Of a DNA stretch of 64,000 bases, positions 25,901-36,790 are shown in pieces. Location of the stretch: assembly GCF_003073045.1 (NCBI RefSeq), contig NC_037592.1, forward strand, positions 15,541,100 through 15,605,099, in the 5' to 3' direction. This stretch comes from Pomacea canaliculata (lineage: Eukaryota > Mollusca > Gastropoda > Architaenioglossa > Ampullariidae). The position numbers and the translations under genes are program-made. Numbering within the stretch: the first letter of the stretch is position 1; each line of letters begins with the position of its first letter. The notes beneath the pieces were generated by a model. That model was not told the origin of the DNA. It saw only the letters and a program-made list of their open reading frames with translations, and made no database searches.

Positions 25901-26419
25901 TTTAGAGAAAAACGAGGCAGCGATGCAGTTACAACGCTGCTGGAGATGTGAAGGCTGGGGTTCGTATCTCCTAAAAACTACAGTCGAAAAAACTTAATCT
26001 CCTTATCACAGCGTCCAAATCTCTTCCCTGTGCTTAACAGCCTGACACCGGCTTTAAAAGGGAAGAACTTTCTCATTTATTTAAAAAGAAAACAAAAATG
26101 AGAAAAATTATACCAATTAAAAAAAAAAAGATATTTGTCGAAGAAAAACTGACTTTTGCAACAGCTAAACAGATTTCATGCACACACAAAAATTAATTTC
26201 GTAACAAGACCCACTTGACGAATAAAGAACAGCGATGATGCTGGATATGACCACGTGCACCGCCCATGCAATAAATCACGGGCGTATTATTTATATGTGT
26301 GTGTGTGAGAGAGAGGACTGCTATAAAGACTGCAGGTATTTTTATCTCATGTAGCAGCCATTATTTTACTGGGTGTAGGAGGAGTGAAGAAAGGAGAAAA
26401 TCCTTCACCTGAATGCAAC
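22944..26419. other. No gene recognised
   Basis: Unique DNA with a 20-base direct repeat (TGACTGTGGCCGGACTCT) near 25466 and 25510 and a possible SINE piece at 24205. No exons are supported. Confidence 0.5.
24205..24262 (-). repeat. tRNA-derived SINE-like fragment
   Basis: On the minus strand GGTCAGCCAAGCGG (24255-24242) resembles an internal A box and GTTCAAGAC (24220-24212) a B box, at tRNA-like but short spacing. It is degenerate and not a functional tRNA gene. Confidence 0.3.
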
Positions 26420-26560
26420 CACGGTGGCGCAGTGGTTAGCGCCCGACTTACGAGCCGTGTGTCGTGTAAGCAAATTCCCCGTCCACCCAGTCTACCTGAT
26501 TTATCAGTGAAGGTCAAAACGGCGAAGAAGGTGTTGCTAGACCCACCCCACGTACACGGT
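26420..26560 (+). repeat. tRNA-derived SINE fragment
   Basis: CGGTGGCGCAGTGGTTAGCG matches a tRNA A box, and a decayed B box (AGCAAATTCCC) follows about 45 bases later. The same head, GGTGGCGCAGnGGTTAGC, occurs reversed at 30901-30918, which supports a shared SINE family. Confidence 0.5.
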
Positions 26561-26994
26561 GAGCCCATAGATGTGTATTCATTTCAACTTTGAAAAAACT
26601 GCGATTCCATAGTCCATCGGGATTTAAGAGGTTTGTCATGAACCTGTTGTGACAGCGTTACAGTGTTAATATAATATTATGTCATAACGAAATGAACGAT
26701 TTCTGGCTGGCTGTTGGATGTCGGTCCAACAAGCAGCAACAGGCTGCGACGGTGACGTCGACCGGAGGACCCGCCGTTTGCCGAGACACGTTTGGTGCGT
26801 GTGCGTGCGGCCGTGTGCTCCATCACGTAGACATCAAGGGCTGTTGTCACGCTGAATGCTTTGAGTCAGAGGCGGATAAACAAAGCTCAATCGCGCGTCC
26901 ATAAACAAGGACAAGTGTAATTACTATAAATAAAAACTTCACCCTCTATTCTCCACTCAGTCTCACTCACTGGATTGCAATTCAATACACACCT
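26561..26994. other. No gene recognised
   Basis: Unique DNA between a SINE fragment and a MITE. A 70-codon frame at 26692 is Cys-rich late on but has no family match. Confidence 0.45.
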
Positions 26995-27169
26995 CAGGGC
27001 TTCTGCTTACGCAAAAAATTGCGTACAGTACGCATTAAAAGTTCGGAGGACCCCTTCAATTTTCGTCAATGGGGACCCCTTCAAATTTGGGCAAATAACA
27101 GGGACCCCTTAAAAATCTGAAAAAGGGGTCCCTGGGAACCCAAAGAATTCAGCATTAGCAGAAGCCCTG
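26995..27169. mobile_element. MITE with CAGGGCTTCTGCT termini
   Basis: A 175-base element begins CAGGGCTTCTGCT and ends with the exact complement AGCAGAAGCCCTG. It is flanked on both sides by CACCT (26990-26994 and 27170-27174). Inside are three spaced GGACCCCTT words and a later AAGGGGTCCCT that pairs with them, so a fold-back is possible. There is no coding capacity. Confidence 0.75.
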
Positions 27170-27484
27170 CACCTTACTCTCTGGACTTCGGCCGCCGAGA
27201 GCCAGCACGTGCCCCCGGGGCAGACGACCTTTCTTGGCCCCTTGTAATCGTACATTATTTTATCAGTAAATTATAATGTGAGTACAATTCGATTGACCAA
27301 TGCCGCCCCCCCCCCCCTTCACAACCGCGGGCATGGATACAGCATCCCTCCACACACACCTGCAACTCCCGCCTCAAGTCAGGCCTGCTCTATATTACAC
27401 ACCATGTATGTACATATATTTTCACACCACATGAAGATAAGGGGAATACACGAAGGCAACCATCACCCTGACCTCACCTAAGAT
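27170..27484. other. No gene recognised
   Basis: Short spacer between two MITEs, with a C run near 27307. Confidence 0.5.
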
Positions 27485-27618
27485 CAGTGGCGTAGGAACC
27501 GAGGGCAACTGAGGTCAAGGGAGCAGTCGCGCCCTCAGCTGAGGAGTGAAGAGGCGAGAATGAGAACTTCGTTCACTGTCAGCATGAATTGAAAGCCGAG
27601 CATCTTCCTACGCCACTG
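27485..27618 (+). mobile_element. Short MITE of the CAGTGGCGTAGGAA family
   Basis: A 134-base element starts CAGTGGCGTAGGAACC and ends CATCTTCCTACGCCACTG. Its 3' part (GAACTTCGTTCACTGTCAGCA) matches the 3' end of the two long copies, so it looks like an internally deleted derivative. No flanking duplication is clear. Confidence 0.8.
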
Positions 27619-30600
27619 AGGAATGAGGATCAGTTCTAAGCCCCCAAACTCTTTTTCAAGCTACCTTACAAAATCCAATCAGTATTCACCTTTAGCATGG
27701 TTGACACATCAATAAATCTGTCATCTTCCTGTGTTCCCCTTGTTCACGCAGGCTGCATGAACATATTCTCCAAGGAGGAGATGATAAATCCTAGGTACCA
27801 GACTGACTGGAATGTCAGTCCTACCCCAACACACAGACACACGTTTCAGTAGGAACAGGTAGAGAACAAAGCGCTTTGTCGGCATAAGTGTTCTCATCCT
27901 AGTTCTGGCACAGTGTTCGGTCCTGGGTGAGCATGTGCGTGCATGTGTGAGGAGTGTATATATATATACTTGACAGAGTGAGTAATTCACACTGAAGTGA
28001 CTTCCAGTCCTCACATCCCCCACTCGACTATTCAGGGTTCATTACCCCACGACACATAGGTCATAGGTCAGAGTGTAGTTGCGGCCCATGCTCCACTGGG
28101 AGGTGATCAACGGTCATTCTTCTTTAAAGATTTAATAACCGGAGGCAAATAATCTTCTTTAAAAAGTTATCCCTCCAACAAATGTTTTGATGCTTTATTT
28201 AGGAACACAATCCTCCTCTCAAACTCCATGTTTCCTGACGCAAGTGAATATAACAATCCCCGCCGGCAATACAATAATATTTGTGCATTCCCGCGAAGCA
28301 TGTTGGACACGTGTAATGAATAACAAACGCACTCTGCCCTCAAAGGGGAGGAGGGGCACAACTGCGGTACCTACTTGTTTGTTTACACTTGCTGGTGGGT
28401 GTTGTTATTCCGTTGTCACAGTTTCTTGTATTGATGTCAGTACTTATTTACTTGCATTCTTGTATCTGTTCTAACTCGCGGACTTCTAAACAAGACCCAC
28501 TAGGATGCAAACAAACTCTGTATGTATTGTTTCATTTAATATTAAGTAGACTTGTTCACAGATGCCGCACAACAGTTCAAGGAATTATTATATAGTCCAC
28601 TTTCAGTTGTCAATCATACTTTGTTAATTCTTTATGCGGTTAATTGATGCTGAGAGCGGGATGGTGAGAGAGAAGAAAGAAATCAAACTTTCTCCTTCCA
28701 ACCCTCTTCCTGTCTCATAATGAATCCATTATTATCTCAATATATGTCGAAGTATCTTGTGATATCTATGCTCAGAAACACACAAGCAAACGCACAGGGA
28801 CAAGAAGGTGGAGGGGTAGAGGGGTAGCTGAAGGGTAGAGGGGCGAAAGTTTCCTGAACATGTTTACATCTATTAGCCCACCCCAAAAGGTCAAGGAAAT
28901 TGTGTTGAAAATGTGCATCATTCTCATCTGACCCATGGGGGTAGTTGGAGGAGGTTGCGAGTAGGGGAACTGGGAACTACATGGGGAAATGGGGAGGGAG
29001 AAAGGAGAGGTCACAGTTCACCATGCAATGTGGTAAATGAGTGCGTGAGAGACAAAGCCGATGACTGTAAAGCACAGATAACGGACATTTCGACATTCAA
29101 AGTTGACCAACATCCAGCAACAATGTATCAGTTTATACTTTGTATATAAACATTTCTTTTGTAGGGAGGACAGGAGAATCTTTTTGTACGATGATTATGG
29201 ATGCGGGTGAAAATATGCTGAAAGTTCCTAGTTGAGGTGTGATGATTTTGGGAGTGAGGGAGGGAAGAATTCCACGATGCTAGATGATTTACAAGAGAAC
29301 TTTTTCGCGTGTCTTCGCTGTTGTCACGTGACTCATGGCGGCGGGTTTGGGAGGGTTACCAGTGGAGACACAGATCTGTTTTAAAAGCGACCCGGAGCTG
29401 ACCTGTGCACTAGGTAAACAGTCACCTGCACACCTGACCCTCGTCGAGGAAGAAGTTTATCTCAAAAGCAGGTCAGCGACAAAGGGCGTTCACGGTTGAG
29501 CAGCGTTGAAAGTCGGTGAAACAAGCAACAGGATGATTATAGAAGTGAGCCTGGTGTTGAACAAATCGCATTTCTAATTTTAAACTCTAATAAGCTTTAA
29601 ATATGTAAGGTAATCAGTTTCTATAAACCTCTTATACATTTTTAGAACTTTTTAAGCTTCAGCTGTTGTAAATAAGTTCAAATGATAAAACTGTTCAAGC
29701 CAGACTTCTGTTCTCGTCAAAATCGTTCGTATGAGACTTGGCAATGTATCTAAATGACATAGGAGCAATTTTCGAAAAACATTTCGAATATTTTTTTGTT
29801 TTGTTTTTGTTGGGTTTTTTTTTTATTTTATTTAATTTTTTTTTTTTTTTAGAACAGTTTTACGTTTTAGAAACATGTGCAACGAGTTGAGCATGTTCTA
29901 AACTTGTTGCTTTCAGCATTGCTGTTGTGTACAGGTGTGCAGGTGTAAAAAAAAAATGTCGACGTTCACAAAGATAAGCTTTCATTGCAAAGATAAGAGG
30001 GATTTCCTCCTCAAGCGCGCACACACACACAATGCTGTCTGTCATCGTGTATTGTCACTTCTGATGACTTCTCAGACAACCGAACTCCTTCACTGACAGC
30101 AGCACTGTACACCCATCCTGTCGTCTCCCTCCTACTCTTGTCTCACCTGGACGCTACAGAAAGTTTTACATTTCTTTTAAAACTTCACACGTGCTGGCAG
30201 CTCTGCCATTTTGAAACCCTCCTACCCAGGGTTTTACGTGACAACCCTGCCCCTTGTTTACCTTTCAATCTCTTTGTTTCTTGAAGTCATACACACCTGT
30301 CCCTGCCCCTACCTCTAGTCCCCAACCCCATCTGCAGCAGCTTCCTAGTGACGTATTAACTTCAAGCGGTCAGGGTTACACACAGACCGATGATAACAAC
30401 AACAAAATGTCGGTCTCCCAATAAAACCTTGTCTTACAGTCGTTACTGACTGACATGTCACGACCACAGCTGTAACGACTACCTGTGTATGCGGTATCCA
30501 CGCTGAAAGACAACACCAACTGGCGTCAGATCTTTTCTCGGTTAAGCGTCAGGGGCAGCGCCACGCGCGGGTCGAGGTCGTCCAGAGCACGCAGTGCGCG

Positions 30601-30854
30601 CGTGCAGCAGCAGCTGACGTGACCTCCGCCCGCAACCTTGCCGCAGACCTTGGCGCTTTATGGCGGAAACGATGCTAACGACACATCGCGATGATCAAAC
30701 CTCGGCCAGTCAGTGTAGACGTCACTAGTGCATTGTGGGATGCCTGGGTGGGGTGGTGGTTGGGTGGGGTGGCAAGTGTGTTTACACCTAGCCTGCAACT
30801 GAGACTATATCACGGTAAACAGATGCCACATGCAGAGAAATAACAGCGTGTCCG
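27619..30854. other. No gene recognised; two weak coding candidates
   Basis: Mostly unique DNA. Two short frames deserve a check: 29335-29499 (+) and about 30525-30648 (-). Neither can be called a gene from sequence alone. Confidence 0.45.
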
Positions 30855-30930
30855 AGACGAGAGGTGAACCCAGGACAGTCAACCTATCGCTGTGATAGGT
30901 GCTAACCGCTGCGCCACCGGGACCGCGGAA
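30855..30930 (-). repeat. tRNA-derived SINE head
   Basis: On the minus strand GGTGGCGCAGCGGTTAGC (30918-30901) is an A box and GGGTTCACCTC (30872-30862) a B box. A potential anticodon-arm region around CTATCACAGCGATAG lies between them. Spacing is near that of a tRNA. The flanks do not form a full acceptor stem, so I call it SINE-derived. Confidence 0.55.
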
Positions 30931-31486
30931 TACCTGGCGGGTGACGAGTGAGGGAAGTCCCGCGTTTTCTCTCGTTCGATCTCTCTCTCACACACAGTTT
31001 ACTTCACCTAGGTGAGAGTGGCATGAGGGGACTTCCGCCTTATCTCACATTAGTTCCTGAAGTTGCCATGGTAACCGTAACCCACAGTGCGCTTGCACTA
31101 CCGTCCACGTCAGTCACCAGTTCTGTCCGTTCACCGGCGTGTGGAAGTGCACGCTGGACGGTCTGACGTGTGATCTGACTATACCAACATCCCTGAGAAT
31201 TTGTTTCGGGGAATTTCGTTAGTTAGTCAAACTCACGCCGGCCAGGTAAGACACGTCTCTCACCTGCGCAGCGACCAATGAGATAGTAGTGAGCTGCCAT
31301 AATATCATTCGAAAGGCGACCAAGGAGGCTGGCGATCGACGATTCTACAACAGCTGACTGCGACGTCGACATGTGATGCCATGGACCGACGAAGTTCAAA
31401 CTCGATGATTGATTATCAATTTTCTTTTCCACTGGAAACTTGTATTGATTTGTCATCACCAGCAGTGCCACTCCCACCGCCCTCGT
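30931..31486. other. No gene recognised
   Basis: Unique DNA between a SINE head and a transposon relic. Nothing coding is supported. Confidence 0.5.
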
Positions 31487-31749
31487 CAGGGGCGTAGAAA
31501 CCAGGGGGTCAAGGGTACAGCCGCCCCCCTCAAAATAGATTCTGATGGGAGGAAAATATCTTGTTTTTCTTCTTGTTGTTAACTCTGAAAGCAGTAGTAC
31601 ATGTTGTGATGCTGTCACCGTGTACGTGTTTCTGTGTGTGTGCGCGCGTGGCTGCATTCACGCACCTTTTATTGTTATGTACGAGTGTGAATGTTGTTCA
31701 CAGTCAGCATGGAGTTTGCCCCACACAAACCGAACTTTCTACGCCTCTG
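31487..31749 (+). mobile_element. Diverged member of the CAGTGGCGTAGGAA family
   Basis: The ends have decayed to CAGGGGCGTAGAAACCAGGG and CTTTCTACGCCTCTG. Inside, TGTTGTGATGCTGTCACCGT and GTTCACAGTCAGCATGGAG align with the 3' 180 bases of the long copies. The flanks CTCGT and ACCGT agree at three of five positions, which may be an old duplication. Confidence 0.65.
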
Positions 31750-34700
31750 ACCGTATCACGTGACCTACACAAAGGCGTGTTTGTGACAGTCGTGGGGCCA
31801 CCCGAGGTACTTACCTTCCTTGTCCCCGCGCCCACCACACAAAGACATTGCGTGTCGTGGTTCGATCCTTCACCTACTCCGACTGCCGGACGTTACCAAG
31901 CTACCATTGTCGCTCAAAATCACGAGGTTCCCCTCCCCCTCTCTTTCTCTCACACACATACAAACACTTTGTTATTATTATTATTTACATCGCTTGGATT
32001 TTTTCTAATTTTTTTTCCCATTTAAACTTGCTGTTTACTCTCTCTCTCATTAAGAGTATAAAAAAAGGAGACAACAAGTTGACCACAAGACTTTTTTTTA
32101 ACAGCAGGACAGTTTGACAGTTATCTCATTATTTTGTTTTCATTCTTGGCCCACTGTTGGGTGATGAATCAGGAAATAATAAAACTGTCGAAAGAAAACC
32201 TTGCTTCCTCGTTAACAAATAACTTGCTTTAGCTACGACCTTTCACCTCCACTAGATCACCTGTTTCTAAAAAAAAGAAACGTGCTCTGTCGACCGTATC
32301 GAGGTATGGACAAATATTTCTAACAAGCTCTTGGGCGCAAAACATTTCAGTCACGGACATTCATAGCATTCGTCGAGTATTTAGAGTCCTTGTTACTCCT
32401 CAAGGAGTATAAGGCCGCAACATAGATCGACATCGTGTGTTCACGGTTATTGCACGTGGTCGCCCTTCAACCATGAAGGACTGTGGACAACCCCCTCTCC
32501 TTGATTTTCATTGGCTGATCGAAGACACCCACCTGCCACCTCTCACCTCACCCTACGAATGGTGAACCATTGAGCAGCCACGTGGTGATCATGCATGTAG
32601 ATGCGGTGTCTCTCGTATATATATCCACATTCCCAAACCCGTCCGCGTGTGATTTTCAAAATAAACTTGTTGACAGGTGGACGTATGAACCCTCGCAGAA
32701 AAAAAAATACTTGTCACGATCAACCACTTCAGTCGAATCCTTTGTTTGGTTCCCCGCTAGCGACAGTAACGGCTGATAAAGATCCATTGCATGATGATGA
32801 GGATTTTAATGATGAGGATGTTGAGACTGATATCGCTGGTGGTGAATGAATGTGACGATAGCATTACAAGGGATTTCTTTCTTTTGCATATTAATTAATT
32901 TATTAATTTCCTTCAGATATCCGTTGCTTTGGCACATTCCCTTGACTAACTATCGCGAGGTTCCGGGCTGGCTCGTGCAGCGCTGTGCAGCAGCAAGACT
33001 CATCCTGACGACGTCACGCCACCCACAGACCAGCAGACTTGCACGTGCGCTGCACGCGAGGTGCACGTCTGACGCAGGACGCGAGGCGGCCCTCAGTTCG
33101 GGGCTGACTGTGTGTCGGGCAGCGCGCCTCCTGCAATAACCTTTGAACTCTATACGAGGGAAGGAGGGAGCGGAATGCCCCGGAAGACCTCGCGCGGCGT
33201 GTCCTGTGGTTATGTATATATAGACTTTGCTGTGTACCTACCAAACCTGCCGCCTAGTGCTCGCTCGAGAGATAGACTGGCTGGCCAGGAAATGTCAGGA
33301 TTCCCGCTTGGCTGATGGATAGACTGATGGGAGGAGGAGATGATGTGTTCGTGGGTGTGCATGCACAGATAGTCGGCTGATTTTAAGACCCACTGTAGTA
33401 AACCGAGTCAGATCCACTGTGAAAAATAAATAAATAAATTGAACAATTTCTTACAAAATTTGTGATGCATTATTTCAGTCTCGCTCAAACCTAATTAATG
33501 ATTGTTTTTACAAGCATTTTCATTATTCATCGTCATTCCGATATTTTTTGTCGGCGTACTGAGTGTTTTGGTCACCCGAGGTTGAGTACGCCCGTGCTCG
33601 CCCTAAATTATAATATTTGTTGAGTTTGTGGAAGACACAAGAAAATGTGGACTTAATAAAATTTAGCCAATAAATGTTAATCTCAAGGTCTCATAAACAA
33701 TTACGGAACTTAAAAATCCGCCAACATGAAAGAAAAAGCTTCTTAACATGAGTATTTTTAGCATTTATCAACTGGTAAGCACACATTTAGCAGTGAAAAC
33801 GTTTATTTTTGTTCTCGTTATCTGCAGTGTAAACAATGGATATCCCTGGTCAACAGGTTTTGTCAATTGATTTAATTGTTTGCTCAAGCAGTCGCCGTTT
33901 TCTGCAAACATCTATCGACTGGGTTGATAAAGCACAACCTTTTTTTTTTAAAAAAAACAACAAAAACTTGAGCTGTAAATGATGTATTGAGAGCCAAAGA
34001 GTTATTGCTATCTTGACTTTACAGCACCACTACATTAACATAACGGTCAGAGATATCTATATGCCTATGTTGGTGTCACGTAGATGTTACTGGCTTTGTG
34101 TCTGTGCGGAAGGAAAGGATGTGGATGTTGGGAAGTGGTGGCTGGTGGAGACCTGTGTGCGATCTGCGGTCTGTGTTGGTGGATTGCGGCAGAGATGAGA
34201 GAGCAGAGAGAAATGTCAAAGATGAGAGATGCAGAAGACAATTTGATGCGTTTTCTTGTTTTTCAGCCGGGGCATACAAACAAAAAAAATCCCGCCTACA
34301 ACTTTTAAGAAATAAGAAGTACCGGGACCGGTACTACAGTTAAGTTAGATAGGTGTAATGGATGGGACTGATAAGTCTGTGAGCGTGTGTCACATGTGAC
34401 GTCCACTTTGTCTTCCTGTTGGCTACAGAGACTCAGCTTCACGACCTCACAGTATGTCTTCAATGTCAAGCCCTTAAAATATTTGCATTCAGACAACTTA
34501 GAGGGGACTTTTTGTTGCCTATATCTGATAGAAATCAAGAAGAATTTTTAGCATTTCACGGCAAATAGTTTTGTTTGTTATAAGCGAAACCTAATCGTGG
34601 AAAATTTCTCTTTTTTGAGTTCGAGTGTACAACCGTATACAGCCGAAACCTCCATTCAATGTCATTTGACTTCCAATTACATTATCACGAGGTGCACATC

Positions 34701-35021
34701 GCCATATAAGTCGAGACTCCCACTGACCACCCGACCAAAGGTTGCGCGACCCGCCTGCAATATAAACCAAGGAGCGGATAGGATACGTGCACTCTGACAG
34801 GGTCAAAAGGTCATGTTTAATGATGTATTGCAGTTGAAAGGCTGTGTGGGTGAGTACAACGTATTTGTTCCCCACTCTGAGCCGGCATGCACACCATTAT
34901 AGCTGATTACGAACTTCTGTGACGCACACGACCTGCCAAAGCTCGCGCAGACGTCACAGGATCACGGAGTGCAAGATGCGTGCAGCTGGTGGTGCCGGAC
35001 AGCTGCACTCACGTGACCGCA
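31750..35021. other. No gene recognised; CpG-rich patch near 32960-33200
   Basis: A CpG-rich stretch is followed by TATATATAG near 33215. This could be a promoter, but no first exon can be shown downstream. The rest is AT-rich. Confidence 0.45.
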
Positions 35022-36785
35022 CAGTGGCGTAGGAACCAGGGGGGCAGCGGGGGCAGCCGCCCCCCCAAGGAAAATACAGGGGGGGCAGGAATATCCTTTT
35101 GCCCCCCCAATATTTGAGACGTAATTCCTCACAAAGAGCAAAGAACTGAAGAAAGGTAGGGGAACGTAGACAGGAGACGGTCATCACCGTCACAAAAGCG
35201 GGCCCTGAGGCAAGTGGAGGCTCTAACACCTCTGACGATCAGATCGGGGACAGTCCGTTGGTATTGTTTGCCATGCTAATTGCAGGCTGTGTTGAAGCCT
35301 GAGCGAAGAAAGCAGCCGGACAGTACATCGGTACATCGAGTGTGGTCTCCCTCCCCCCTCCCCCATAATGCGACGCCTTTTCTTTGGCGGTTTTCGTTTG
35401 ACCAACACAAAACATCCCCCACCCACTCGCTGTCACCCTAAAATTATCTGCTATCGCTTACAACCAAAGGGGCCGCACTGGCCATCGGGAACACAGAAAG
35501 CCAGTAACGAATTAGTTGCATACCAATACCCCAGTGAGTCTTGCCAATCAGACAGGCACCCTTACATTTTGTGAAAAGCTAGCGAAGCACGAGGACTTCC
35601 ATCTTAGTAAGGCAAAGACTTCGAGTCCCTATATTGGTAGTTTTCTTTAGAGACATAGAGACTGGTATTATTGCAATCTACGACTCAGGGGAAGTGCATA
35701 AGTAACATTTCTAAAACTACACAAGGGCACTCTTTTATCATCAACGACTGTGGCTGGTACTCAACATAAGTTATCTGTGTTATACTGTTTGGTTTGTATA
35801 TATGTGTCCGTGTTTTGGTAGATGGCCATAGAACGTGTCGCATCGCTGGCTCAGCACCGTCGGGTAGCGAGGAAGGGGATGGCCCTGCGGCCATTCCCAC
35901 CCTAGTTTTGTCCCCTGGCCACGGTGGTCTGGCCAGTTTATGGCCCTTAATTATACGGTAGCCTTGCGTCCCTTCCTCTCTGGTCTCTTTGGTTCTCTTT
36001 GGGGTGGATGGAGCTATTTTCCCACGGTGTGCGGACACCGAGTTCAGGTATAGGGCTGTGCCTCTTTGTAACGTGTATTATCTCGCGGACGCTGGGCCCT
36101 GTGGGTAGGGAAAGAGCCTATAGAAACCTGCCACACAGGTATATGTGGACTGGGAAGACGGCGGGGTGGAAGAGGAGTTTTTGCGGTGGTGGAGAGACCT
36201 GTGCCCGTCTCTGGGAGTAGTCGGGGTTTGTCACGTGCTGTGTACTGTCGCTGGAACTGGCGTGGTGTCTAGAAGAGGGTTCCAGCAACCAGCGTATTTT
36301 CCCCGCGTTTGTTGTGAGATAGAACAAAGCGTACGTGTCACGAGCCGTTGGGTGAGTAGGCTTAATTAATCTTTACCTTTGTTTTTCCACCCGATGGCTA
36401 CCCTGGCCAGTATGCAGACGTGTACGGTGTGTGACCGAGTGTGTCTGCGTGGCCTGTGCATGCGCGCATGTGTGCATAGGTGTGTGCGCGCTGGTGTATA
36501 TGTGCAGAGCTGGAATGTTGATCGTTGCTGTCACGGGGGTTTGGTGTTTTCTTTTTTAGGTATAATATTTGGTAGCCGGGGAATCATTCTTTAATTTGTT
36601 TTTTCTTATTTAATGCTGCTTTGCCTTTTAACAATAAAGCAGCGTGTTGTGATGCTACCACTGTGTACGTGCGTGCGTGCAGTACCCCCCCCCCATCCTT
36701 TTTTACGTAATGTGCGAGTGCGAACGCCGTTCACTGTCAACAGGGAGTTTGCCCCCCCAACGCTGAACATCTTCCTACGCCACTG
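35022..36785 (+). mobile_element. Non-autonomous DNA transposon, CAGTGGCGTAGGAA termini, copy 1
   Basis: The element begins CAGTGGCGTAGGAA and ends with its exact reverse complement TTCCTACGCCACTG. The 5-base word CCGCA stands directly on both sides (35017-35021 and 36786-36790), a likely target-site duplication. Its 1764 bases align along their length with 54528-56815 in the same orientation, with three internal gaps: about 49 bases near 35605, about 20 near 36115, and about 470 near 36570. No transposase domain can be read in any frame. The termini resemble some hAT-like families, but 5 bases is not the hAT duplication length, so the superfamily is left open. Confidence 0.8.
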
Positions 36786-36790
36786 CCGCA

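Noticed and set aside
26420..26500. Possible functional tRNA gene
   Set aside because: The acceptor stem and B box are degraded, and the same head recurs elsewhere, so it is SINE-derived.
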